In this document: positions 17,186 through 25,592 of the stretch, one piece after another | How the letters are laid out: every line of letters begins with the position of its first letter | Numbering within the stretch: the first letter of the stretch is position 1 | Assembly: GCA_038230335.1 (NCBI GenBank) | Contig: JBBRNL010000005.1 | Span: 272,087-336,086, forward strand | DNA from: JBBRDU01 sp038230335 | GTDB lineage: Bacteria > Verrucomicrobiota > Verrucomicrobiia > Chthoniobacterales > UBA10450 | Direction: 5' to 3' | DNA: 64,000 bases | Made by a program: the position numbers and the translations under genes | The notes under the pieces: model-generated | Told to the model about the DNA's origin: nothing | The model's database searches: none | Seen by the model: only the letters and a program-made list of their open reading frames with translations

Positions 17186-17990
17186 GTGGGTGCCCATCCT
17201 CGACATGGGGGGACGCAGTCTCCTCCCGCAAAGGTGAACCGGTCCGCGCCTTCGCCGCATCCGTCGCTTCGAGCTGTTTACGGCTGGCTTCGAGCTGCAG
17301 TCGACTGGCTTCCAATTGCATGCGGCTTGCCTCAAGCTGGTCTCTAGTGGCCGCGACCGGCTGCTCTTTGGGATCGCTCTCCATACCGGGCATGGTGCCG
17401 TGATCCATCGGTTGGGTTCGTTCGGCTTTCGTGTGATCGGCATGCGTCGCCTCGTGATCCGTTCCACTTTGGTCGTTGTGCGTGTGTGTGTGCTCTTCGG
17501 CCTCTGCCGTGGGCGGTGGCTCGAAGCGGAATTCCTTGTGACGCACGTGACCGGCCGGATAGGAAATCCATCCGCCAATCCCGAGCGTCGCGATCCCAAG
17601 CACAAGCGCACTGATGGCCAACGGCATCGAGGTCCGTGGCCATTTCAAAGGAGCGAAGATTCCCGCCATGGCCACTCCGGCCAGGATGTAAAACGCATAG
17701 ATGAGTTTCTCCGCCCGTTTCATGTGTTCATCCAGCCATTGTCCGCCCACCGTATCCGACATCGACTTCACGCGATCGTATGCTTCCTGCCCGTAATGAT
17801 AAGTGGGCCAGGCCGAGAGCCCGGCGAGAAACATCAAAACCAAAGCGGCGACGATGACTGGGCGCCCGCGATAAATCAGCGCGACGATCATGGCGACGAT
17901 GCCCATGCTCAAACCGTAGACGGGCATCGGGTTGATGAGCACGTGCATGTATTCGGGCTGGGTGAGGTGCTCGAGAATCTGATTCATCAT
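17169..17990 (-). CDS. Four-helix membrane protein with His-rich, heptad-repeat C-terminal tail
   Basis: 273 residues. Four hydrophobic segments in residues about 20-150 (VYGLSMGIVAMIVALIY, VIVAALVLMFLAGLSAW, LIYAFYILAGVAMAGIFA, AISALVLGIATLGIGGWI). The tail has HTHTHNDQSGTDHE and HGTMPGMESD metal-binding-like runs, then a tandem of three to four 7-residue units (QLEASRM, QLEASRL, QLEASRK, QLEATDA) likely to form a coiled coil, and ends HPHEHKS. It has no family I can name. It sits in the copper block and overlaps the next gene by 17 bp. Confidence 0.75.
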   Translation of the reverse strand: MMNQILEHLTQPEYMHVLINPMPVYGLSMGIVAMIVALIYRGRPVIVAALVLMFLAGLSAWPTYHYGQEAYDRVKSMSDTVGGQWLDEHMKRAEKLIYAFYILAGVAMAGIFAPLKWPRTSMPLAISALVLGIATLGIGGWISYPAGHVRHKEFRFEPPPTAEAEEHTHTHNDQSGTDHEATHADHTKAERTQPMDHGTMPGMESDPKEQPVAATRDQLEASRMQLEASRLQLEASRKQLEATDAAKARTGSPLREETASPHVEDGHPHEHKS

Positions 17991-18091
17991 AAATAAAAAT
18001 TGCGCAAGGTCGTGGATCGAACGCGGCCTTGTTTTGGACTCTAGTTCGCGTTCGCCCTATTTGCCGAACCAGGTAGAAAACTTGAGTGGAG

Positions 18092-18481
18092 TCATTTCTG
18101 CACCACCGCGTTCTCGATCATGTTAATCCCGTCCCGGGACGTCACTTTGCCCTCGACCGTGATTTTCTTGGCCGCGTATTGAACCAGTTCGCTGTTCATC
18201 GGCTTGTGCTCGCCGATGAGCAGATAGGTTTTGCCGTCGTCGCCTTTGATTCCAACAGGCAGGCCGCTTGTGATGCACTTCTTTGCGCAGTCGGCATGCT
18301 TGTCGCCCGTCGCGCCGTGATCGACATAGCAGGCCATGTCGACGACCTCGCCGCTGACTTTTTTTGTCTCGCCCGCGCCATCTTCTTTATCCCCGTCGTG
18401 ATGTCCTTCATGAGCGACGGCTGGATAGGCCGCGCAAAGGATAGCGACTGCTAACGACAGGATGATGTTTTGTTTCTTCAT
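18092..18481 (-). CDS. Exported His-rich protein of metal block, Cys-containing
   Basis: 129 residues with signal peptide (MKKQNIILSLAVAILCAAYP). The mature N-terminus HEGHHDGDKEDG is metal-binding-like. It is followed by GEVVDMACYVDHGATGDKH and ADCAKKCITSGLPVG (three cysteines) and a beta-rich end (TYLLIGEHKP, ITVEGKVTSRDG). It resembles small periplasmic proteins found beside copper genes, but I cannot name a family. It lies 31 bp after the DUF3347 gene. Confidence 0.75.
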   Translation of the reverse strand: MKKQNIILSLAVAILCAAYPAVAHEGHHDGDKEDGAGETKKVSGEVVDMACYVDHGATGDKHADCAKKCITSGLPVGIKGDDGKTYLLIGEHKPMNSELVQYAAKKITVEGKVTSRDGINMIENAVVQK

Positions 18482-18512
18482 GTGTTTTGTTCTTTCTTTT
18501 TTTGTCTTGGTT

Positions 18513-18923
18513 TTATTTCTGCATTTCTCCGCACGTGGCCATATCTTTTCCGCCGTACGGGTTGGAGGTGGAGGTTGATGTTTGCACCCAGTCCTTATTC
18601 AGCATGGGGCAATGAAAGACGTGGTAGCTCGACTGACCGGCTACGAGGGTCTTGGCCCGGTTGCTCAATTTTTCGAACGTGGTGCGCGCATCTTTGAGTG
18701 ATCCGGCTTTGGCGATATCGCTGCCTTCTTCGCCGAGATCTTTCGCGGCGGACTTGGCACCGGACAAATCGTCGGCAGCCAGAGCGGTGTGAACTTTTTC
18801 GTAACCGGCCAAAAACTGTTTGTCCTTGTCGGTCAGGTTGGCTGCCTCTGCGGAAGCAGCGAGGGCGGTGAGAGCCAGCGCGAGCGCCAGCATGGTTTGG
18901 AAACGGTAGGTCATTCTTTTCAT
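18513..18923 (-). CDS. Exported DUF3347-like copper-associated protein
   Basis: 136 residues with signal peptide (MLALALALTALAASAEA). A helical body (FLAGYEKVHTALAADDLSGA) is followed by the DUF3347 signature: YHVFHCPMLNKDW and NPYGGKDMATCGEM. DUF3347 occurs at the C-terminus of CusB-like adaptors and as free periplasmic proteins; the His/Cys/Met cluster suggests copper binding. Free-standing here, with no adaptor domain. Confidence 0.85.
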   Translation of the reverse strand: MKRMTYRFQTMLALALALTALAASAEAANLTDKDKQFLAGYEKVHTALAADDLSGAKSAAKDLGEEGSDIAKAGSLKDARTTFEKLSNRAKTLVAGQSSYHVFHCPMLNKDWVQTSTSTSNPYGGKDMATCGEMQK

Positions 18924-19086
18924 TTTTGTTTAGTGTATTGGTTTGTGATTTTGATTGTGGGAGGGTGGCCGCCCTATTTTGGGGAGGTCGTTAAAAGGAG
19001 AGTCACGAACGGACGCCATCAGCGTCGGGCGTGACGGGGAGCGAAACGGCGCGAAAAGCCTGCGAAGCAGAACGCGGCGCGTTTGC

Positions 19087-19584
19087 TCAGGAAATGGGGG
19101 GAGCGTGAGCGAGGAGACTTCGCTGCAAGACGGACTCTGCGAATGAATAAGCACCGGGCGGTCCCGTGCCGAGAGGCAACCAGTGCGACGCGATGAGCTG
19201 ACTGGGACGAACGATCAGGCCGACCGGATAATCAATGGTCTTCGCCACGGCAAAGGCCGAATTCCCCATGCTCTTGGCCGGTTTTGCCGCGAGGGCCCGC
19301 AGGGTTTTGCAGCAAGGCGACTGATCACCGCAGTCTTTCTTTTTGGACGGCGTTTGTTTTGCCGCCGCGTGCATGGGGCATTGTCCCGGCATAGCCACCT
19401 CGTGGGAGGAAATGGCAGCGATAGCGCAGTGATTCGAGATCATGAACCAGGCGGGCAGAACCAGGCAGGCGACAATCGCCTGCAGCAGCTTGGCGTTTCG
19501 ATGATTCACTACTGCCTTTCGATCATCCCCAAGCCCCCACCGTTCAAATCTTTTTTGCATTTTCCTTGGGTTGGCTTGGTCCAC
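19087..19584 (-). CDS. Small exported Cys/His protein at the head of the copper block
   Basis: Up to 165 residues; the true start may be internal (the hydrophobic segment LLQAIVACLVLPAWFMI would then be near the N-terminus). Downstream are MPGQCPMHAA and a Lys-rich DCGDQSPCCKTL cluster, plausible metal ligands. The rest has no recognisable domain. Same strand as the DUF3347 gene 163 bp downstream, so it is probably the first gene of the block. Confidence 0.5.
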   Translation of the reverse strand: MDQANPRKMQKRFERWGLGDDRKAVVNHRNAKLLQAIVACLVLPAWFMISNHCAIAAISSHEVAMPGQCPMHAAAKQTPSKKKDCGDQSPCCKTLRALAAKPAKSMGNSAFAVAKTIDYPVGLIVRPSQLIASHWLPLGTGPPGAYSFAESVLQRSLLAHAPPIS

Positions 19585-19591
19585 GACCGGT

Positions 19592-20776
19592 TTAATGGTT
19601 AGGCGTCAGGCTTCCGTTTGAATCGCCGTTTGATGTGAAGGAGGGCTCAGGCATGGCGTGGCGGGGCAGGTCGATCGTGAAGACGCAGCCTCTTCCGGGC
19701 ACGTTGCGCACGGATAGAGTTCCCTCGTTCGCCTCGATGCTGCGCCGGGAGATGGAGAGTCCCAATCCCAAGCCCGTCGTATTCTCGCTGTGTTGCGAGA
19801 AAGGCAGAAACATTTTTTCCTCCACGCCGGCGGCCAACCCACCGCACCGGTCGGCCACCTCGATGAGGATGCGATCGCCCACGGCATAAGTGGTCAAGGT
19901 GACTTCGGTATGATGATGCGTGAATTTGAAGGCGTTTTGCAGGAGGTTTCCCACCGCCGAGAAAAGCAATTCCCGGTCGGCATCCACGGCCAAACATGAG
20001 TCCACATAGGAAACGGTGAAAACGCATGCGCTCACCTGCGCTTCGAGCGACGCAGAAAGTCGCACTTCGGCGATGAAGTCGGCCACGGAAAATAGCCGTT
20101 GATGCACGGGCAAACCGGCTGTCATGCGAACCTCGGAGAGCGAGCGGTCGATTAAGTTGCGTAGTCCGACCAGGCTCCGGTCGAGCACAGCGCCGGTCGC
20201 TCCCGAGACCCCGACGGCACCGCCCTTGATGGCGGTCAGCGCGAGGGTGGCACTATTGAGGAGGTTGCGCATTTCGTGTGCAAAAAATCCGAGCCGTTGG
20301 TTCAGCGCGTTGGTCTGCTTGTCCGCCACGGCGGCGTCGCGCTGGTGATTATACTCCGTAACGGCAACAGCGATGGCGTTGTCGAGGCAACGGTTGAGAG
20401 TTCGGAACTCATCTGGATCGATTGGCGCTTTCACTTCGCAAGCCAGATCGGTGATGGCCTGGCAAAGGTCGCCATAATTATGAACCACCTGATCGACCGT
20501 AAACCCGTGTTCCAATAATTCCCGGCCGTGTCGTGCGGCCGCGCCCCCAATCTCAGACGGACCATCGGTGCCATCGGCGGATCCGGAGACGGCGCGGCCG
20601 TCCATCGGCGTGCTGGTCTGTTCGATGCGAAGTGTTTTAATGAGCTGATCGAGGAAGAGCGGCACTCCGAATTCCTGTTCTCTTGTAGTGGCTTGCGGCG
20701 CGGGTCTTTGCGCGACTTTTGCGCGGCAGCGGTCGATTAAGTCAGTCCGATTGGCAGTGAGAAATTCGTGCATCAT
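19592..20776 (-). CDS. Cytosolic sensor histidine kinase
   Basis: 394 residues, no membrane segment. The N-terminal 140 residues (MHEFLTANRTDLIDRCRAKV, LFLDQLIKTLR, HGRELLEHGFTVDQVVHNYG) form an RsbRD-like helical sensor domain often found on soluble kinases. The H-box is GFFAHEMRNLLNSA (HExRN), with N-box LLQNAFKF and G-boxes TGLGLGLSISRR. The start ATG overlaps the desaturase stop (ATGA). No response regulator is adjacent; it may act with the hybrid kinase two genes upstream. Confidence 0.88.
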   Translation of the reverse strand: MMHEFLTANRTDLIDRCRAKVAQRPAPQATTREQEFGVPLFLDQLIKTLRIEQTSTPMDGRAVSGSADGTDGPSEIGGAAARHGRELLEHGFTVDQVVHNYGDLCQAITDLACEVKAPIDPDEFRTLNRCLDNAIAVAVTEYNHQRDAAVADKQTNALNQRLGFFAHEMRNLLNSATLALTAIKGGAVGVSGATGAVLDRSLVGLRNLIDRSLSEVRMTAGLPVHQRLFSVADFIAEVRLSASLEAQVSACVFTVSYVDSCLAVDADRELLFSAVGNLLQNAFKFTHHHTEVTLTTYAVGDRILIEVADRCGGLAAGVEEKMFLPFSQHSENTTGLGLGLSISRRSIEANEGTLSVRNVPGRGCVFTIDLPRHAMPEPSFTSNGDSNGSLTPNH

Positions 20777-21897
20777 AGGCTAAACGCACCTTCAGCGATG
20801 AGTGGAGGAGGTTCATCGTGTTGCATCCCGGGCCTGGCCCCCGATCCGTTTGCCTGTTGAGCCAGTCGAATCTTTGCGATTGGAACGCGTCGCAGGTTTC
20901 TCGTGAGCCCGAGCTTGGATAAAGTCCAAATCATCCACTTCGTCGGATCAAAATTCCACGGCTGCACTCCATTCCGGTAGTCGTGTTGGAATTCGTGATG
21001 ATAGTTATGGTAACCCTCGCCCATGGTGAAGAGCGCGAGGACCCATGAATCGCGGGCCGAACACCTTGTCGAGTAAGGCTGGGTGCCGAAGACGTGACAG
21101 GCGCTGTTGATCAGGAAAGTGCAGTGCTGCAAAACGACAATGCGAGCCACGCCCGCAATGAGGAAGGCACCGAGGGCGCCGGGCCAGCCGTTCCATAAGG
21201 CGCCGGCCAGAGACGGAATGACGAAGCTCACGAGCACCGCGATGACTTGGACGTAGCGATGCTGCCAGCGCACGAGCCGATCCGGAACGTTATCGTAGGC
21301 GAGCTCGGTCTTCAGTTTGAGCAGAAGCCATCCGATGTGCGCGTAGAAGAAGCCTTTCGAAATACTGTACGGGTCATCATCATGATCGACATGCTTATGA
21401 TGGGTGCGGTGTTCGCTCGCCCACATGAGCGCGGAGTTTTCAAAGGCAGCCGCGCCCATGATGAGAGTAAAGAGGCGCACTGGCCAGCTGGCTTGGAAAG
21501 TGATGTGCGAGAAGAGCCGGTGATAACCAATCGTTAGGCTGGATAAAGTCGCGGCCAGCATCCCGAAGAAAAGCGCCACCTGAAACCAATCCACCCCAAA
21601 GTACCAAAGGTAGACCGGTACGGCCGTCAGGGTCAGCCCAACGGTTCCAATGAGGAATGAGCTCGTCGTCCAGTTAATGCGCTCAAAGCGGAACTGGTGA
21701 GCGATACGCCCGAGCCACCAGACATATCGTGGTTTGGTTGTCGCAACCTTCGAGTGTTCTTCTGGTGTCTTTTCCTCGCGTGGCATTGCCTTCCTTGCGT
21801 GAGCCCTCCGCGTCAGACGCAGGGCATGTCCGCTTTGTCTATCGCGCGCACGCAATAAGGCGTAGAGCCCGCCGTTTTGTGTGATTGTGGATTCCAT
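20773..21897 (-). CDS. Acyl-CoA/acyl-lipid delta-9-type fatty acid desaturase (copy 1)
   Basis: 374 residues from ATG at 21897 (a TTG at 21906 is possible). The three histidine boxes are GYHRLFSH, SEHRTHHKH and EGYHNYHHEF, with paired hydrophobic segments around them. This is the membrane di-iron desaturase family that introduces a cis double bond into saturated acyl chains. The N-terminus is about 50 residues longer than in copy 2 (25897-26850); the rest is very similar. It is embedded between two kinase genes with coupled stops and starts, suggesting controlled membrane unsaturation. Confidence 0.92.
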   Translation of the reverse strand: MESTITQNGGLYALLRARDRQSGHALRLTRRAHARKAMPREEKTPEEHSKVATTKPRYVWWLGRIAHQFRFERINWTTSSFLIGTVGLTLTAVPVYLWYFGVDWFQVALFFGMLAATLSSLTIGYHRLFSHITFQASWPVRLFTLIMGAAAFENSALMWASEHRTHHKHVDHDDDPYSISKGFFYAHIGWLLLKLKTELAYDNVPDRLVRWQHRYVQVIAVLVSFVIPSLAGALWNGWPGALGAFLIAGVARIVVLQHCTFLINSACHVFGTQPYSTRCSARDSWVLALFTMGEGYHNYHHEFQHDYRNGVQPWNFDPTKWMIWTLSKLGLTRNLRRVPIAKIRLAQQANGSGARPGMQHDEPPPLIAEGAFSL

Positions 21898-21908
21898 GAC
21901 GGCCAAAT

Positions 21909-23591
21909 CTATGGAGCGGGCTCGTGGGGCAGCGTCGTCTCCGATACGCCATTCGACGCAGCAGGGTCCCCCACCGGAATAGAATCTTGTGCAATCAGGG
22001 ACCGGCTAATCGCGGCATCCAGTTTGTGAAAATCGATCGGCTTCACAAGATATTCAGAAAACCCCGCTTCTTTGCTCTTCAGAAGATCTTGCGGCATGCC
22101 ATAACTGCTGAGCGCGATGGCTTGAATGTGTGATTGGCGCAATCTTAGAGTCTTCAGCAAATGCCAGCCGTTGCCATCAGGCAGGCCCACGTCTGTAATG
22201 AGCAGGTCGAAAACGTTCCTATTGCTGATGTCGAGAGCGGCCCGCGCGCTGTCGGCTGATCTGACCAGATGGCCGCGCGCTTGCAGAAGCCGGGTTAGAC
22301 TGGTGCGAGTCTCAGCGTGGTCTTCCACCACCAGAATCCGCAGATGGAGGGTCCTGGGCGACGCGACGGGATTGTTCGTGGGTCCGGTCGGGCGGGCCGC
22401 CCGGGTGGTTTTAAAGTCCAGCGTCAGGGTCGCGCCGCGATTTTTTCCTGCACTCTCCATGGTCAACCTGCCCTCGTGGGCTTCCACCAGCGATTTGGCG
22501 GTGGAGAGGCCCAGGCCGAGGCCGCCATATTGTGGATGGATGGAAGCGTCCGCCTGCTCGAAAGGCAAAAAGACGCGCGCGATGTCCTTTGTCTCCACGC
22601 CGATGCCGTTATCCCGGATTAAAATGACCATCCGGTCAGGGTAAGGATTGTGGGTGGCGACATCTATCCGGCCGCCGGCAGGCGTAAATTTTAAAGCGTT
22701 GTCGATGAGGCTCGAGACGATTTGAAAAAATTTTGGCGCGTCAGCGTGAAGGTGGAAATCGAAAGCATGGAGCTGGAGGTCGAGCGAAATTTGTTTCGAC
22801 TCCCGCTGCCTTTCGAATTGCTCAAGTACTTCTAAAATGGCTTGATGGGAGTCGATTACTTCCCGATCAAGGTGAACCGTGCCTCTCGATACATGGGTGA
22901 AATCGAAGAGTTGATTGGTTAGGCGCGAAAGGAACTGAACGTTATGCCGGATGTGCCCCAGGGCGGGCCCGTCAAACTCCATTGGCTCCTGTGACTGACC
23001 CGTGGCGGTGACCAAATCATGGCCCAGGTCGAGCAAATCCAGCGTCAACGAAATTGCGGTCAGAGGTGTTCGCAGTTCATGCGAAACGACGGCCAGAACA
23101 CTGTCCTTGGCTTTACGCGCGATCTCCAAATCGAGCAGATGACTTTTCGCCTCCAACTCCATTTTCGTGCGAGCGCTAATTTCGCGGATATTGCACTGAA
23201 TGACCTTGTCGCCTTCGACATCGTAGATATTGCTCACGAACTCCACCTGCCTTTGCTCGCCGTTCCGAGTTTGTAGTGGTAAATTTTCGTATCGGACGTA
23301 TTCCTTGCTCTGCAGGGTGGCGAAAGCCGCTTTGCTGGCAGCGATGTCCTTGAATTCGCCGATTTCCCAGAGGTGCTTGCCAATCATATCGTCGAACGGA
23401 TAGCCCAGGAGATCGAGCAGGAATGGATTTACGTCTGCGATAGCCCCGGTTTCCGCGTCGAGGATAAGGATTCCATCCTGGGCCGTTTCGAAAAGACGGC
23501 GATAGCGCAGTTCGGACTTGCGCAGAGCCTCTTCCGGTCCGGCGCGAGCAGTGGATCGCACGCCCTGCTCACGAGATGTTTTTGCTGTCAT
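21909..23591 (-). CDS. Hybrid sensor histidine kinase (PAS-HisKA-HATPase-REC)
   Basis: 560 residues from ATG at 23591, overlapping the osmC stop (ATGA); an upstream in-frame ATG lies inside osmC. PAS domain about 25-135 (RRLFETAQDGILILDAETG), H-box VVSHELRTPLTA near 175, N-box SSLIDNALKF, G-box YGGLGLGLSTAK, then a receiver domain about 415-530 (ILVVEDHAETR, phospho-acceptor in LLITDVGLPDGNG, lysine in YLVKPID). Soluble. Translationally coupled to osmC upstream and 11 bp from the desaturase. Confidence 0.92.
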   Translation of the reverse strand: MTAKTSREQGVRSTARAGPEEALRKSELRYRRLFETAQDGILILDAETGAIADVNPFLLDLLGYPFDDMIGKHLWEIGEFKDIAASKAAFATLQSKEYVRYENLPLQTRNGEQRQVEFVSNIYDVEGDKVIQCNIREISARTKMELEAKSHLLDLEIARKAKDSVLAVVSHELRTPLTAISLTLDLLDLGHDLVTATGQSQEPMEFDGPALGHIRHNVQFLSRLTNQLFDFTHVSRGTVHLDREVIDSHQAILEVLEQFERQRESKQISLDLQLHAFDFHLHADAPKFFQIVSSLIDNALKFTPAGGRIDVATHNPYPDRMVILIRDNGIGVETKDIARVFLPFEQADASIHPQYGGLGLGLSTAKSLVEAHEGRLTMESAGKNRGATLTLDFKTTRAARPTGPTNNPVASPRTLHLRILVVEDHAETRTSLTRLLQARGHLVRSADSARAALDISNRNVFDLLITDVGLPDGNGWHLLKTLRLRQSHIQAIALSSYGMPQDLLKSKEAGFSEYLVKPIDFHKLDAAISRSLIAQDSIPVGDPAASNGVSETTLPHEPAP

Positions 23592-24055
23592 GAATCGAGC
23601 GTGGCCGTCATGGAAATGTTCGTGTTGAGCAGGCGGGCGACCGGACATTGAGTCTTGGCTCTTAACGCGGCATCGATGAAATCATTTCGCGTTGCTTTGG
23701 GTACTTTGGCGCGTACGTCGAGCTGAATTCGGCTCAGCGTCCAGCCGGCCTTCAATTCCTCCAGCGTGGCAATCGCGCTCGTTTCGATTTCTTCGGGATG
23801 AAGACCCGCCAGACCCAGTTCGTTGGCCAAAAACATGGAAAAACATCCGCTCAGAGCAGCCGCAATCAGCTCGTCCGGGTTTGTTCCGATGCCGTCCTCA
23901 AAACGGGTTCGGAAAGAATACTGGGTGTTAGCCAGAGTACCGGTTTGAGTGGTCATCGTGCCGGTGCCGTCACGAAGACTTCCTTTCCATACGACTGAAG
24001 CTGTGCGGTTTACAGAGTGTGTGGCGGGGCGCGCCTCCGCGAGACTTTCTAACAT
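23588..24055 (-). CDS. OsmC/Ohr-family peroxiredoxin
   Basis: 155 residues. SVVWKGSLRDGTGTM and DGIGTNPDELIAAALSGCFS carry the first reactive cysteine; the second is in AKTQCPVARLL. These two cysteines define OsmC/Ohr thiol peroxidases acting on organic hydroperoxides, including oxidised lipids. Divergent from a LysR regulator and first in an operon with two kinases and a desaturase. Confidence 0.92.
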   Translation of the reverse strand: MLESLAEARPATHSVNRTASVVWKGSLRDGTGTMTTQTGTLANTQYSFRTRFEDGIGTNPDELIAAALSGCFSMFLANELGLAGLHPEEIETSAIATLEELKAGWTLSRIQLDVRAKVPKATRNDFIDAALRAKTQCPVARLLNTNISMTATLDS

Positions 24056-24089
24056 GAGTGCTATATATAGAGCGGGCTCGGATGGACTA

Positions 24090-24118
24090 ATACCTTGTTC
24101 CTTGGTCGCTTATACCTT
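24090..24118. promoter_or_regulatory. Candidate LysR operator in the osmC/lysR intergenic region
   Basis: Direct repeat ATACCTT at 24090-24096 and 24112-24118, 22 bp (two helical turns) apart, in the 115-bp gap between the divergent osmC and lysR genes. LysR proteins usually bind such regions. Evidence is only spacing and location. Confidence 0.3.
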
Positions 24119-24170
24119 TAAGCTATGGTTAGGTGGGTGCCGGCCCCTCCCGCAGGGCCAGCCCCGGTTT

Positions 24171-25064
24171 ATGGAATTGCGCCATCTTCGTTACTTCGTC
24201 GCTGTGGGCGAGGCCCTTAGTTTTACGAAAGCTGCGGAAAATCTGCGTCTGGCGCAGCCCTCTCTCACTCGTCAGATTAAAGATTTGGAGGATGAACTCG
24301 GGGTGCGCCTGCTCAATCGCACCAAACGGCAGATCGTTTTGACAGGGGAAGGAAGATCATTCCTGGCCGATGCCAGGCGCGTCCTTGCGCACAGCGCGGA
24401 GATTGTAGAATCGGTCCAGCGTTTGCGTCGCCACGAAGTGCCTGCCTTGAATATCGGGTATGTCGCGAACCTTTTTCCGGCCCCTCTTCCGGTGACCCTC
24501 GCTGCCTTTCAGCGCAAATTCCCAACCGTCTCGATCAACCTGTTCGATATGTCTCACGGCGATCAGTTTCTGGCCCTCGAAGACGGTAAAATTGATCTCG
24601 CTTTCGTGGGATTGCGGAAACCGATCAAAGAGCGCGGTCTGGAATTTCGATGTATCGCATCGGACAGAGTGGTGGCGGCCCTCTCGAAAGGCGATCCCCT
24701 CGAAAAAAAGGCGGTCGTTAAATTAAAAGAGTTGAAGGCGATGTTCTTCGTCGGCATGTCCGAAGCGAGCACTCCGGGCTATCGCGAATGGTTGACTGGG
24801 ACCTGCCGAGCGGCCGGTTTTGCTCCTAAAGTTTTGCAGGATGTTCACATTGAACGATTCGTTATCCAGGCGGTCGGGGCGGGTTTGGGCGTGGCGCTTC
24901 TGCCCGATCAGGTGGAGAAACTTCCGCACGAGAACGTCGTGTTCCGACCTTTGCTTCCGACAGTTCGAACGGAATCGTGTATCGCATGGAGGAAGGAAAA
25001 CACCTCGACCGCTCTCAAGGCATATGTTGAGATCGTGAAAGAGCGAAGCGCCAGTATGCGGTGA
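24171..25064 (+). CDS. LysR-family transcriptional regulator
   Basis: 297 residues from ATG at 24171; the frame is open upstream to 23949 but MELRHLRYFVAVGEALSF is the standard LysR start. Winged HTH: FTKAAENLRLAQPSLTRQIK, LGVRLLNRTKRQIVLTGEG. The effector domain follows (LNIGYVANLFPAPLPVTLAA). Similar to the BenM/CatR-like subgroup. By position it probably regulates the divergent osmC-kinase-desaturase operon and itself. Confidence 0.93.
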   Translation: MELRHLRYFVAVGEALSFTKAAENLRLAQPSLTRQIKDLEDELGVRLLNRTKRQIVLTGEGRSFLADARRVLAHSAEIVESVQRLRRHEVPALNIGYVANLFPAPLPVTLAAFQRKFPTVSINLFDMSHGDQFLALEDGKIDLAFVGLRKPIKERGLEFRCIASDRVVAALSKGDPLEKKAVVKLKELKAMFFVGMSEASTPGYREWLTGTCRAAGFAPKVLQDVHIERFVIQAVGAGLGVALLPDQVEKLPHENVVFRPLLPTVRTESCIAWRKENTSTALKAYVEIVKERSASMR

Positions 25065-25169
25065 GGCGAAAAAGTGGGCTCCAGCTGTCTCGCGACCTTA
25101 CAACGGGTCCCACACTTACCCTGTTCGCGTAGCGGGTGTCCTTTTCGGCGACTAATGTTATATTGCGGT

Positions 25170-25370
25170 ATGCCGACATACATTTACGAGACGACGGACG
25201 CGTCCAAACCGATTCGGCAATTTGAGGTCAAACAAAGCGTGCACGACGAACCTCTCCGGGCCGATCCGGCAACGGGGGAGGCAGCGCGCCGAGTTATCTC
25301 CGCGGGTTATGGTATTCTTGTGCGCGGTGGATACCGAGGCCCTTCGGTCGGTTCGGTTGGCTCGCATTAA
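25170..25370 (+). CDS. FmdB-like small protein lacking all zinc-ribbon cysteines
   Basis: 66 residues from ATG at 25170. MPTYIYETTDASKPIRQFEV, then QSVHDEPLRADPATGEAARR and VISAGYGILVRGG, line up with the FmdB zinc-ribbon family (MPTYEYxCxxCG...QSxxDxPL..C..CG...RVISGGxG). Every cysteine position is substituted, so zinc cannot be bound in the usual way. The fold may be kept by other means, or the protein is a diverged family member. Function unknown. Free-standing, 105 bp after lysR. Confidence 0.7.
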   Translation: MPTYIYETTDASKPIRQFEVKQSVHDEPLRADPATGEAARRVISAGYGILVRGGYRGPSVGSVGSH

Positions 25371-25519
25371 GCGTTCCCACTGGTCCACTGGCCGCGGTTA
25401 AACCCCTGGCAGGCCATAATCTCTTCGCGGGAAAATAATCGAGATATGGGGATTACGCTCCCGCTAGCGCATCCAATAGGGAAGCCCGAATTTTTGAGTA
25501 TTACCTCCATTCGGAGAAA

Positions 25520-25592
25520 TGGAGGTATGGGGATTCGAACCCCAGGCCTCGTCATTGCGAACGACGCGCTCTACCAACTGAGCTATACCCCC
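25520..25592 (-). tRNA. tRNA-Ala (anticodon CGC)
   Basis: 73 nt without encoded CCA. Acceptor stem GGGGGTA/TACCTCC (one G-U), D-arm GCTC..GAGC, anticodon stem CGTCG/TGACG with loop TTCGCAA (anticodon CGC, reading GCG), T-arm TGGGG TTCGAAT CCCCA, discriminator A. All standard pairings hold. Candidate promoter TTGATG-17-GATATT at 25608-25636. Immediately 3' lies an inverted copy of its last bases (see findings). Confidence 0.93.

Noticed and set aside
17186..17611. Long N-terminal extension of the metal-binding lipoprotein
   Set aside because: It is in another frame of the neighbouring membrane protein gene, Arg-rich and without signal; the lipobox requires the start at 17185.
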